A stretch of DNA of 45,121 bases from JBOHRE01 sp050732635. Its GTDB lineage: Bacteria > Gemmatimonadota > Gemmatimonadetes > Longimicrobiales > RSA9. Below the pieces are notes generated by a model that searched no databases, was not told the origin of the DNA, and was given only the letters and a program-made list of their open reading frames with translations. Position numbers and translations under genes: made by a program. This document shows positions 33,454 to 41,497 of this stretch, piece after piece. Each line of letters opens with the position of its first letter. Within the stretch, counting starts at the first letter, position 1. Location of the stretch: assembly GCA_050732635.1 (NCBI GenBank), contig JBOHRE010000017.1:1-45121 (forward strand), written 5' to 3'.

Positions 33454-33822
33454 ATGCCCGGACCCAATATCCCGCAATCCGTCCTGATCCGCGATCTGTT
33501 CATCTTTCAGCTCAAGTTGTGGCTGGACGGCCTCAAGGATCTCGTCCTCGCCCCCATCTCCATCGGAGCCCTGGTCCTCGACATCCTCGCCGGCCGCGGC
33601 CTAAACGGCTACCGCCTCTACAACGTGCTGCGCGCCGGCGAGCGCTTCGACCGCTGGCTCAGCCTCTACAGCGCAGCAAAGGCCGCCCCCGCCAGCGCCG
33701 AGGGCCTCTTCGGCGCCAGCCGCGCCGGCGACGCCACCCTGCTCGGCCGCCTCGAAGAGATGACCGGCAGCGACCACGACGAGCCCGGCCCGGCGCCTGA
33801 ATCGCGGTCACGCAATGCGTAA
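33454..33822 (+). CDS. hypothetical protein with one hydrophobic helix
   Basis: 122 aa. The first half contains LVLAPISIGALVLDILAG, a single membrane-like helix; the second half is helical (NVLRAGERFDRWLSLYSAAK). No family is recognised, but its composition and codon pattern are normal. The 3' part coding for AGDATLLGRLEEMTGSDHDE is partly duplicated about 480 nt downstream (34194-34280), showing local rearrangement. Confidence 0.65.
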   Translation: MPGPNIPQSVLIRDLFIFQLKLWLDGLKDLVLAPISIGALVLDILAGRGLNGYRLYNVLRAGERFDRWLSLYSAAKAAPASAEGLFGASRAGDATLLGRLEEMTGSDHDEPGPAPESRSRNA

Positions 33823-33830
33823 TCGGCCGC

Positions 33831-33871
33831 GGTTCTGCGACGGTTCTTCACGACCGTTCCGCCGCAGAACC
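33831..33871. repeat. hairpin after the 33454 gene
   Basis: GGTTCTGCG (33831-33839) and CGCAGAACC (33863-33871) form a 9-bp stem, with an inner ACGGT/ACCGT pair closing the loop. It lies just after the stop codon but lacks a T-tract, so termination is uncertain. Confidence 0.5.
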
Positions 33872-33910
33872 ACGGATATTCCGCAGGAGGTGGTTATCAA
33901 CGTGCCATGG

Positions 33911-34023
33911 TCAGCGCACATCCTGGAAGAGCTCGACCAACTCCAGTGCCGCGCGGTGGTCCGCCGCGGCCAGCGTGGTATAGCCCACGATGTCGGCGAA
34001 CCACACGGCGACGAGCCGCCCAG
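33911..34023 (-). pseudogene. N-terminal fragment of a class III nucleotide cyclase
   Basis: The minus strand reads GRLVAVWFADIVGYTTLAAA and then DHRAALELVELFQDVR before a stop. FADIVGYT is the start of the adenylate/guanylate cyclase catalytic domain, carrying the first metal Asp. The remaining about 130 residues are absent, and no complete N-terminus is present; a G-run just upstream may mark a frameshift. It lies between two copies of the 33454 gene's 3' end. Confidence 0.6.
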
Positions 34024-34123
34024 GCGAGCTCGGGGGGGAAGAGGTCGCTGTACTCACGCAGCGTCCGCGCCGCGTCCGCCGCCGGAGGGTCGGTACGCGA
34101 AACAGAGGGGAGGATACGTCGAT

Positions 34124-34150
34124 ACCGTTAATTCCGGGCAAATTAACGGT
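34124..34150. repeat. AT-rich perfect inverted repeat
   Basis: ACCGTTAATT (34124-34133) and AATTAACGGT (34141-34150) are exact complements around CCGGGCA. The low GC content is unlike anything around it; it could be an operator or a remnant of foreign DNA. Confidence 0.6.
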
Positions 34151-34193
34151 TATACCATAATACGACGCGTTGCGGGAGCCGCACGAGCGTTTT

Positions 34194-34280
34194 CGCGCCG
34201 GCGCCGCCACCCTGTTGGGCCGCCTCAAAGAGATAACCGGAGCGACCACGACGACCCCGGCCCCCGGGCCCCGCCCCTGA
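34194..34280 (+). pseudogene. diverged duplicate of the 3' end of the 33454 gene
   Basis: The stretch CGCGCCGGCGCCGCCACCCT and onward to 34280 aligns with 33712-33797 with scattered substitutions and one or two small indels, which break the frame. Together with the original it brackets the cyclase fragment as direct repeats. The 33823-34425 interval holds only the remnants and repeats listed here. Confidence 0.7.
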
Positions 34281-34351
34281 CCTACCCTTACCCCTTACAC
34301 TTACCCTCACACTCACACTTGCTCTCATCCCTTACACCTCCACCACCACTT
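34281..34351 (+). repeat. C/T/A low-complexity arm left of padR (inverted repeat partner of 37741-37808)
   Basis: A run of CTTAC/CTCAC-like words. A 23-nt core at 34316-34338 (beginning CACTTGCTCTC, ending CTTACACC) is exactly complementary to 37754-37776. It starts where the duplicated gene fragment ends. Confidence 0.85.
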
Positions 34352-34425
34352 GTCCCAAATCCCTTGACGCCGACCAACTCCCCCCCGCATCCTCCCCATA
34401 ACCTTTTAGGGGAACCTCGCGACTC

Positions 34426-34770
34426 ATGGCCCAAACCAACCTGAGCCTGCTGCAGGGCACCCTGGACATGCTGGTGCTGAAGGCGCTGGCCTGGGGCCCA
34501 CGGCACGGCTACGCGGTGGCGCGCTGGATCCGGGACACGACGGAGGGCACGCTGGCGGTGGAGGAGGGTGCGCTGTACGCGGCGCTGCATCGGATGGAGA
34601 AGCGGCGCTGGCTGACGTCGGAGTGGGGGCTGTCGGAGAACAACCGGCGGGCGAAGTACTACGCGTTGACGAGCGGGGGTCGGGCGCAGCTGAGGAGCGG
34701 CGAGCGCAGCTGGACGCAGTATGCGGAGGCGGTGTTCAAGGTGCTACGGGCGACGCAGGCGGCCGCATGA
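34426..34770 (+). CDS. PadR-family transcriptional regulator
   Basis: 114 aa winged-helix protein, with LLQGTLDMLVLKALAWGPRH followed by GYAVARWI at the start and VEEGALYAALHRMEKR as the recognition region. AGGGGA lies upstream of the ATG. The stop overlaps the permease start (ATGA at 34767-34770). PadR genes stand in front of ADOP permeases throughout Acidobacteriota and Gemmatimonadota, so it probably regulates that gene. Confidence 0.93.
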   Translation: MAQTNLSLLQGTLDMLVLKALAWGPRHGYAVARWIRDTTEGTLAVEEGALYAALHRMEKRRWLTSEWGLSENNRRAKYYALTSGGRAQLRSGERSWTQYAEAVFKVLRATQAAA

Positions 34771-37469
34771 GTGAGGACCGCTTTGCCGGCATCCGGCGGC
34801 TGTGGCGGATCCGCGACCCGCGCCGGGACGTGGCGGAGGAGCTGGAGTTCCACTTCACCGAGACGGTGCGGGAGCTGGTGGAGCGCGGGTGGCGCGAAGA
34901 GGAGGCGGTGCGGGAGGCGCACCGTCGGTTCGGCGATGAGCGCCGTTGGCGTCGCGAGCTGGAGTCGATCGACCGGTTGGTGGAGCAGAGGCGTCGGCTG
35001 ACGGAGCGATCGGCGGCGTTGCGCGACGATGTGAGATATGCCCTGAGACGGGTGCGGCGTTCGCCGGGTCTGGCGGCGGCGGTGGTGCTGACGTTCGCGT
35101 TGGGGATCGGGGCGAACGCGTCGATCTTCGGGATCGTGGATCGGCTGCTGCTGCGGCCGCCGGAGCACATCGCTGATCCGGAACGCGTGCAGCGGCTGCT
35201 GGTGGAGCGGCAGCACCCGATCACCGGCGAGCGTCAGCCGAACTCCTTCCTGGCATACCCCGACTTCAAGGATTTCGAGGCTGTCGACGGATTGGCGGGC
35301 GTCGCGGCCTACTCGCGACGCGAGCTGACGCTCGGCCGTGGTGCGGATGCCGAGCGGGTCAATGCGACGCTGGTCACGGGCAACTTCTTCTCGTTGCTGG
35401 GTGTGCAGCCGGCGCGGGGCCGATTCTTCACGCCGGAGGAGGAGCGGCTGGGCGGGCCGGAGCTCGTGGTCGTCGGCCACGGCTACTGGCAGCGGCGGCT
35501 GGGCGGCGACCCGGACGTGATCGGCGAGACTCTCGATTTCGGCCAGGGCCCGTACACGATCGTCGGCGTCGCGCCACGCAACTTCACCGGTGTGGACCTG
35601 AGGCACCAGGACCTCTGGCTGCCGATGGCCGGCACCCGGGAGAAGGAGGCCGGCACCAACTGGGTGACGAGGCGCAGCTGGTACTGGCTGGAGGTGGTCG
35701 GTCGCACGCGGCCCGCTGCGACGCCGGAACTGGTGGCGGAGCAGGCCACGGCGGTGCACCGCGCCGGCCGCGCGGAGGCGATCGCAAGTGACGACTACGA
35801 CGCGAACGCGCGCGTGATTGCGGCACCACTCATCGCCGCGCGGGGGCCGCTGGCGAGCGAGGAGTCGGCCGTCGCGAAGTGGCTGTCCGGTGTGTCGCTC
35901 CTGGTGCTGCTGATCGCCTGCGCGAACGTCGCGAACCTCCTCCTCGCGCGCGCGCTGCGTGAGCGGCGCGAGGTCACGGTGCGGATGGCGCTCGGCATCT
36001 CGAGAGGCCGGCTGCTCGCGCAGACATTGACCGAGAGCCTGACGCTGGCGCTGCTCGGCGGTCTGGCCGCGATTGCGGTCACCTACTGGGGCGGCGCGGC
36101 CATGCGCACGCTGCTGCTGCCCGACGTCGCCTGGGGCGACTCGGCGCTCGAACGCCGCGTGCTCTTCGCCATCCTCGGGCTCTCCCTGCTCGCCGGCCTG
36201 ATCAGCGGCATCGTGCCCTCGCTGCAATCGCTGCGTCGCGACCTGCTGGAAGCGCTGCGCAGCAGCGGCCGCAGCGTGACCACACCGATTTCGCGGCTGC
36301 GGGCGGCGCTCACGGTCACACAGGCCGCGCTCTCCGTTGTCCTGCTGGTGGGCGCCGGGCTGTTCGTCCGCAGCCTGGATCGCGTCCAGTCCGTCGACAT
36401 CGGCCTCGACATCGAAGGCGTGCACATGATCCAGCCGATCTTCGATGCCGATCTCGCAGCGCAGCGGATCCGATCCTACTACGAGCGCGCCGTCGAAGCG
36501 GCGCGTGCGACACCGGCCGTGAGCGATGCCGCAGCCGTCTTCGCGATGCCGTTCTGGAGCCAGGTCGCGGAGGGGGTGAGGGTGCCCGGCCTGGACTCGC
36601 TGCCTCGCGCACCCGGTGGTGGGCCATACTACCGGGCCGTTACGGCTGGCTACTTCTCGACGTTCGGCCTCCGCATTCTGCGCGGGCGCGGCTTCGATGA
36701 GCGTGACACGGAATCGGCGCCACCGGTCGTGCTGGTGAATGCGACGATGGCGCGGACCGTGTGGCCCGGCGAGGATCCGCTCGGCCGCTGCATCATCCGT
36801 CGCGACCCGGAGCCGGAACTCTGCAGTGAGGTGATCGGCGTCGTGGAGGACGCCGCGCAGTTCAGCATCACCGGCGACCGCCCCGCAATGGAGTACTACC
36901 TCCCGATCGCGCAGGACACGTCGATCGCGGACATCGAGGCCCTCGTGGTGCGTGCCAGCGGTGACCCGGCAGAATTCCTGCTCGGGTTGCGGCACCGCCT
37001 GCTCGCGCTCGATCCTGCCGTGCGTTTCGTCGATGCGCGCTCGATCGAGGAGATCGTCGCGCCTCAGCTTCGCTCCTGGCGACTCGGCGCGAGCATGTTC
37101 GCCGTCTTCGGCGCGCTCGCACTGGTCGTCGCAGCCGTCGGCTTGTACAGCGTGCTCGCGTTCGCGGTCGTGCAGCGCACACACGAGCTGGGCGTCCGCT
37201 CCGCCCTCGGCGCGCCACGTCAGCGTCTGGTCCGCCTCGTGCTCGGACAGGGCATGCACCTCGTGGTGCTCGGACTCGGCCTCGGTATCCTGGCCGCGCT
37301 GTTCGCCGCGCCGCGCATCGAGTCGCTGCTCTACGAGACCTCGCCGCGCGATCCACTCACGCTGCTCAGTGTGGCGACGACGCTGCTGCTCGTCGCGCTG
37401 CTGGCCAGCGCGTTGCCCGCCTGGCGCGCCACCCGGGTGCCGCCCAGCATTGCGCTGCGCGCAGAGTAG
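34767..37469 (+). CDS. ADOP-type ABC transporter permease
   Basis: 900 aa from ATG 34767. A soluble N-terminal helical part (about 1-85, RRDVAEELEFHFTETVRELV) is typical of acidobacterial duplicated orphan permeases. TM1 follows (AAVVLTFALGIGANASIFG), then a MacB-type periplasmic domain, a first FtsX block (about 375-520) and a second periplasmic domain and FtsX block (about 760-900, with LGVRSALGAPRQRLVRLVLG). No ATPase is encoded beside it, which is normal for this group. The role may be export or envelope remodelling; the substrate is unknown. The pair with padR is enclosed by inverted repeats. Confidence 0.92.
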   Translation: MSEDRFAGIRRLWRIRDPRRDVAEELEFHFTETVRELVERGWREEEAVREAHRRFGDERRWRRELESIDRLVEQRRRLTERSAALRDDVRYALRRVRRSPGLAAAVVLTFALGIGANASIFGIVDRLLLRPPEHIADPERVQRLLVERQHPITGERQPNSFLAYPDFKDFEAVDGLAGVAAYSRRELTLGRGADAERVNATLVTGNFFSLLGVQPARGRFFTPEEERLGGPELVVVGHGYWQRRLGGDPDVIGETLDFGQGPYTIVGVAPRNFTGVDLRHQDLWLPMAGTREKEAGTNWVTRRSWYWLEVVGRTRPAATPELVAEQATAVHRAGRAEAIASDDYDANARVIAAPLIAARGPLASEESAVAKWLSGVSLLVLLIACANVANLLLARALRERREVTVRMALGISRGRLLAQTLTESLTLALLGGLAAIAVTYWGGAAMRTLLLPDVAWGDSALERRVLFAILGLSLLAGLISGIVPSLQSLRRDLLEALRSSGRSVTTPISRLRAALTVTQAALSVVLLVGAGLFVRSLDRVQSVDIGLDIEGVHMIQPIFDADLAAQRIRSYYERAVEAARATPAVSDAAAVFAMPFWSQVAEGVRVPGLDSLPRAPGGGPYYRAVTAGYFSTFGLRILRGRGFDERDTESAPPVVLVNATMARTVWPGEDPLGRCIIRRDPEPELCSEVIGVVEDAAQFSITGDRPAMEYYLPIAQDTSIADIEALVVRASGDPAEFLLGLRHRLLALDPAVRFVDARSIEEIVAPQLRSWRLGASMFAVFGALALVVAAVGLYSVLAFAVVQRTHELGVRSALGAPRQRLVRLVLGQGMHLVVLGLGLGILAALFAAPRIESLLYETSPRDPLTLLSVATTLLLVALLASALPAWRATRVPPSIALRAE

Positions 37470-37568
37470 ACTCGGCTGGACCAGAGGCACCGGCTCGTTC
37501 GAGGTAACGCTGCACGATGCCTTGACGGCCGAGCCCCGCCGCACGTAAGCTTCCGGGACAGTACCAGC

Positions 37569-37660
37569 CCCGCGGACCGATTTGTCGGCCGCTTGCAACC
37601 GCGGGACGGCGCCTCGCTTGGCGGGGACGGGACCGTCGCAACAAAAGCTAAAGTGCCGGG
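37569..37660 (+). ncRNA. candidate structured metH leader (pseudoknot, SAM-II-like features)
   Basis: CCCGCGG (37569-37575) pairs with CCGCGGG (37599-37605). The enclosed loop contains GATTTG and TTGC; TTGC (37593-37596) can pair with GCAA (37638-37641), giving an H-type pseudoknot, followed by GCTAAAG (37647-37653). GATTT, TTGCAA and GCTAAA in this order recall the SAM-II riboswitch core as I remember it, although with an extra hairpin in the third loop. A strong terminator follows at 37695. No covariance support is available here, so this is tentative. Confidence 0.3.
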
Positions 37661-37694
37661 ACTGCCCGTCGGTCATGCTGGACCAGGCAACAAG

Positions 37695-37725
37695 CCCCGG
37701 ACCACTTTTCAGAAGCGGTCCGGGG
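37695..37725 (+). terminator. intrinsic terminator before metH
   Basis: CCCCGGACC (37695-37703) and GGTCCGGGG (37717-37725) form a perfect 9-bp stem with a 13-nt loop, followed by ATTTTTGTG. It lies 226 nt after the permease stop and 85 nt before the metH start, so it could end the padR operon or act as an attenuator for metH. The 37470-37809 interval has no gene. Confidence 0.85.
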
Positions 37726-37740
37726 ATTTTTGTGTGCTGC

Positions 37741-37808
37741 AGTGGAGGTGGAGGGTGTAAGGGATGAGAGCAAGTGCAAGAGTAGGTGTGAGAGAGTAAG
37801 TGTAAGTT
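37741..37808 (-). repeat. G/A/T low-complexity arm right of the padR cassette
   Basis: Reverse complement of the 34281-34351 arm, with a 23-nt perfect match at 37754-37776. It fills the whole space between the terminator and the metH ATG, so the metH ribosome-binding region (GAGAGAG) is repeat-derived. Confidence 0.85.
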
Positions 37809-37809
37809 T

Positions 37810-40800
37810 ATGGGCAGCAAGTATCTCGCGACTTTGAAGGATCGTGTGCTCGTCTATGACGGCGCGATGGGTACGAGCATCCAGGGCTATGGTCTGTCGG
37901 CCGCTGACTTCGGCGGGCCGGCGCTGGAGGGCTGTAACGACCATCTCGTGATCTCGCGGCCGGATGTGGTCGAAGAGATTCACGGCTCCTTCCTCGAGGT
38001 CGGCTGCGACGTCATCGAGACCAACACGTTCCGCTCCAACCCGATCACGCTGCGGGAGTACGGGCTTCACGAGCGCGCCGAGGAGCTGAACCGGGTTGCG
38101 ACGGCGCTGGCGAGGCGGGTCGCGGACGGCTTCGCGACGCGGGATCGGCCGCGGTTCGTCGCCGGCAGCATCGGCCCCAGTGGCATGCTGCCCAGCACAT
38201 CCGATCCGACGCTGGGCGCCATCTCGTACGCGGAGCTGGCGGATGTCTTCCGCGTCCAGGCGCGGGGCCTGATTGCCGGTGGCGTCGATGTGCTGCTGAT
38301 CGAGACCAGCCAGGACATCCTCGAGGTCAAGGCGCAGGTGACCGGGATCCGCCGGGGGCTGCGGGAGCTGGATGCGCAGGTGCCGATTCAGGCGCAGGTC
38401 ACGCTCGACACGTCGGAGCGCATGCTGCTCGGCACGGATATCGGCGCGGCCATGGTGATCCTGGAGGCGCTGCGCGTCGATGTCATTGGACTCAACTGCT
38501 CGACAGGACCCGCACACATGCGGCAGCCGGTGCGCTTCCTGTGCGAGCACTCGCGGCTGCCGATCAGCGTGATCCCGAACGCCGGAATCCCGCACAATGA
38601 AGGCGGCACCGCGGTCTATCCGCTCACACCGGCCGAGCTCGCCGCCGCGCACGAGGAGTTCGTCACCCGCTTCGGCGTGAACGTTGTCGGTGGCTGCTGC
38701 GGCACGACGCCGGAGCACATGCGCGAGGTCGTCGCGCGGGTTGCCGGCAGGGCGCCGCTCGCGCGTAGCGCGCGTCGGGTGCCGCTCGCGGCCAGCGCCA
38801 TGACCGCCATGGGGCTGCAGCAGGATCCGCCGCCGGCGCTGATCGGCGAGCGGGTGAACGCGCAGGGCTCGCGCGCCGTCAAGCGCATGCTGCTGGCGGA
38901 CGACTACGAGGGCATCCTCGAGGTCGCGCGCGGCCAGGTCGAGGGCGGCGCGCATCACCTGGACGTGTGCGTCGCCGTGACCGAGCGCAGTGACGAGGCC
39001 GCGCAGATGCGCACGCTGATCAAGCTGCTCGCCCAGACCGTCGAGACGCCGCTGGTCATTGATACGACCGAGGCCGAGGTGGCACAGGCGGCGCTGGAGC
39101 AGAACCCCGGCCGCGCGATCGTGAACTCGATCAACCTCGAGAACGGCCGCGAGCGGATCGACCGCGTCGTCCCGCTCGTCGTCGAGCACGGCGCCGCCGT
39201 GATCGCGCTGACGATCGACGAGCAGGGCATGGCCAAGACGGCCGACCGCAAGCTCGAGGTCGCGCGCCGCATCCACGACATCTGCGTCCGCGAGTACGGG
39301 TTGGATCCCTCCGACCTGATCTTCGACGACCTGACGTTCACCCTTGCGACGGGCGACGTCGAGTTCCGCCGCTCCGCGATCGAGACGATCGAGGGGATCC
39401 GCCGCATCAAGGCCGAGCTGCCCGGCGTGCTGACCTCACTCGGCGTCTCCAATGTGAGCTTCGGTCTGCAGAAGCACGCGCGCGCCGTGCTCAATTCGGT
39501 GTTCCTGCACCATTGCGTCGACGCGGGGCTGGACATGGCGATCGTGAACCCCGCACACGTCACGCCCTACGCCGAGATCGATGCCGACGCGCGGGCGCTC
39601 GCCGATGACCTGATCCTCGACCGGCGCGAGGACGCGCTCGCCCGCTTCATCGCCGCCTTCGAGGACCGGCAGGTCGAGGACGAGCAGGCCGTCGATCCGA
39701 CCGCCGACATGGAGCCGACCGAGGCGATCCACTGGAAGATCCTGCACCGGAAGCGGGAAGGGATCGAGGAGCTGGTCGATCTGGCCGTTGAAGGGGCTGG
39801 GGCTGGGGCTAGGGCTGGGGCTGGGGGTGCAGGAGACGGTTCATCCCCGAGCCTCAGCCCCAGCCCGAGCCCCAGCCCGGCGGGCAGCAGCCATGAAGCT
39901 GCGGTCTACGTCCTGAACCAGGTCCTGCTGCCCGCCATGAAGGAGGTCGGCGACAAGTTCGGCGCGGGCGAGCTGATCCTGCCGTTCGTGCTGCAGTCGG
40001 CGGAGGTCATGAAGCGCGCCGTCGCACGAGTCGAGACCTACCTCGACAAGGTCGAAGGCCAGACCAAGGGGAAGGTCGTGCTGGCCACGGTGTTCGGCGA
40101 CGTGCACGACATCGGCAAGAGCCTGGTCAACACGATCCTCAGCAACAACGGCTACACGGTCTACGATCTGGGCAAGCAGGTGCCGGTCAACACGATCATC
40201 GAGAAGGCGATCGAAGTCGACGCGCACGCGATCGGGCTCTCGGCGCTGCTGGTATCGACGTCGAAGCAGATGCCGCTGTGCGTCCAGGAGCTGCACGCGC
40301 GCGGGCTCCGCTTCCCGGTGCTGTGCGGCGGTGCGGCGATCAACCCGAGCTTCATCCGCGGCGCCGCGTTCGTCGACGAGGCGAAGACGGCGCTGTACGA
40401 GCCCGGCGTCTGGTACTGCAAGGACGCGTTCGAGGGCCTCGCGGCGGTCGAGACGCTGGTCGATCCGTCACGCCATGACGAGTTCGTCAGCGTCCGCCAC
40501 GAGGAGATCCGCGCCGGCGTCGCACGTCGCGCCGAGCTGCAGCAGCAGGCGCGGGCGACGCGGCCGCGCAGCACCGGCGCCGGTCCTTCGCGTGACGTTG
40601 CTGTGCCCGAGCCTGCGTTCTGGGGCGTGAAGGTGCACGACCGCATCCCGCTGCTGGACCTCTACCGCTTCATCGACCTGAACACGCTCTACCGCCTGCA
40701 CTGGGGCGCCAAGAACGCGAAGGGCGAGGCCTGGGAGCGCCTGGTGAAGCAGGAGTTCGAGCCGCGGCTCGAGCGCTACAAGACCGAGGCGCAGGCCGGT

Positions 40801-41388
40801 GGCTGGGTGCGCGTGCGCGCGGCGTACGGGTTTTTTCCGGCGGCCGCGGACGGCGACGATGTGGTCGTGTTGCGCGGCTCCGCGGGTGGGGGCGGGGGCG
40901 GGCGCGGGGGCACGGCCCAGCGCGAGCTGGCGCGGTTCCCGTTCCCACGCCAGGCGGATCGCGACGGGCTCTGCCTCGCCGACTACTTCCGGCCGAGCGG
41001 CAACGGTCGGCCCGACGTGCTGGGGCTCCAGCTCGTCACGATCGGTGATCGGCTGCTCGAGCGCTCGCAGTCGCTGATGCAGAGCGCCGACTACAGCGAG
41101 GGCTACTACCTGCACGGCTTCGGCGTCCGTCTCGCCGAGGCCGCCGCCGAATACGTGCACCGCCTCATGCGTAAGGAGCTGGGCATCCCGGTGAAGCGCG
41201 GACTGCGCTACTCGTGGGGCTACCCCGCCTGCCCGGACCACATGCAGCACTTCACGGTGTTCGACCTGCTGCCCGCGCGCGAGCGGCTGGACATGGAGCT
41301 GACCGAGGCCGGCGCACTCGTGCCCGAACTGTCCACCGCCGCGCTCGTCGTGCACCATCCGGAGGCGAAGTATTTCAGTGTGCTCTAG
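37810..41388 (+). CDS. metH: cobalamin-dependent methionine synthase with repeat-coded inserts
   Basis: 1192 aa, transfers methyl from 5-methyl-THF via cobalamin to homocysteine. The four modules are complete. The homocysteine/zinc domain has GLNCSTGP (Cys near 229) and GGCCGTTPEHM (near 295). The pterin domain begins at LIGERVNAQGS (about 340). The B12 cap and binding domain has FGDVHDIGKSL (His ligand near 764). The AdoMet reactivation domain runs from about 930 and includes RYSWGYPACPDHM. Two inserts are unusual: residues about 661-690 in the cap, Gly-Ala then Ser-Pro repeats coded by an inverted GGGGCT/AGCCCC element, and a Gly tract near 1026-1034. The TAG stop opens the next repeat arm. 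Confidence 0.95.
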   Translation: MGSKYLATLKDRVLVYDGAMGTSIQGYGLSAADFGGPALEGCNDHLVISRPDVVEEIHGSFLEVGCDVIETNTFRSNPITLREYGLHERAEELNRVATALARRVADGFATRDRPRFVAGSIGPSGMLPSTSDPTLGAISYAELADVFRVQARGLIAGGVDVLLIETSQDILEVKAQVTGIRRGLRELDAQVPIQAQVTLDTSERMLLGTDIGAAMVILEALRVDVIGLNCSTGPAHMRQPVRFLCEHSRLPISVIPNAGIPHNEGGTAVYPLTPAELAAAHEEFVTRFGVNVVGGCCGTTPEHMREVVARVAGRAPLARSARRVPLAASAMTAMGLQQDPPPALIGERVNAQGSRAVKRMLLADDYEGILEVARGQVEGGAHHLDVCVAVTERSDEAAQMRTLIKLLAQTVETPLVIDTTEAEVAQAALEQNPGRAIVNSINLENGRERIDRVVPLVVEHGAAVIALTIDEQGMAKTADRKLEVARRIHDICVREYGLDPSDLIFDDLTFTLATGDVEFRRSAIETIEGIRRIKAELPGVLTSLGVSNVSFGLQKHARAVLNSVFLHHCVDAGLDMAIVNPAHVTPYAEIDADARALADDLILDRREDALARFIAAFEDRQVEDEQAVDPTADMEPTEAIHWKILHRKREGIEELVDLAVEGAGAGARAGAGGAGDGSSPSLSPSPSPSPAGSSHEAAVYVLNQVLLPAMKEVGDKFGAGELILPFVLQSAEVMKRAVARVETYLDKVEGQTKGKVVLATVFGDVHDIGKSLVNTILSNNGYTVYDLGKQVPVNTIIEKAIEVDAHAIGLSALLVSTSKQMPLCVQELHARGLRFPVLCGGAAINPSFIRGAAFVDEAKTALYEPGVWYCKDAFEGLAAVETLVDPSRHDEFVSVRHEEIRAGVARRAELQQQARATRPRSTGAGPSRDVAVPEPAFWGVKVHDRIPLLDLYRFIDLNTLYRLHWGAKNAKGEAWERLVKQEFEPRLERYKTEAQAGGWVRVRAAYGFFPAAADGDDVVVLRGSAGGGGGGRGGTAQRELARFPFPRQADRDGLCLADYFRPSGNGRPDVLGLQLVTIGDRLLERSQSLMQSADYSEGYYLHGFGVRLAEAAAEYVHRLMRKELGIPVKRGLRYSWGYPACPDHMQHFTVFDLLPARERLDMELTEAGALVPELSTAALVVHHPEAKYFSVL
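39793..39879. repeat. inverted GGGGCT / AGCCCC repeat inside metH
   Basis: The left arm at 39793-39827 (GGGGCT hexamers) and the right arm at 39845-39879 (AGCCCC hexamers) are separated by 17 nt and are largely complementary. The element is read in frame: the left arm gives Gly-Ala, the right arm Ser-Pro. It lies between two helices of the cobalamin cap domain, where other MetH proteins have a short loop. Confidence 0.92.
40888..40911 (+). repeat. 24-nt G-rich tract shared with glnS
   Basis: Identical over 24 nt to the glnS coding strand at 17796-17773 and read in the same frame (GGGGGRGG). In MetH it extends a loop of the reactivation domain between VVLRGSA and the ELARFPFPRQ strand. Confidence 0.9.
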
Positions 41389-41416
41389 GGCTCGGGCTGG
41401 GGCTGGGGCTGGGGAA
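41388..41416 (+). repeat. GGGGCT arm, left of four-helix-bundle copy 2
   Basis: About four GGGCTG/GGGCTC hexamers starting with the last base of the metH stop codon. It is the counterpart of the AGCCCC arm at 41869-41903; the two enclose the second four-helix-bundle gene. Four or more G4 runs give it G-quadruplex potential. Confidence 0.9.
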
Positions 41417-41497
41417 GTGGCCTATCCGGCTATTCTCGGGCTTCGCGGCGGCTGCCACGTTACGTCCGAAACTCGTGACCACCCGCGCGTCGACGGC

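Noticed and set aside
35038..37469. MacB with its own ATPase
   Set aside because: No Walker A or ABC signature is present in or beside the permease; it is an ADOP-type permease only.
37569..37660. Cobalamin, SAM-I or c-di-GMP riboswitch before metH
   Set aside because: The B12 box and the conserved SAM-I and GEMM cores could not be found; only loose SAM-II-like landmarks are present.
34659..37820. 1053-aa minus-strand open frame
   Set aside because: It is antisense to padR, the ADOP permease and the inverted repeat; no homology-like motif, and the plus-strand genes are clear.
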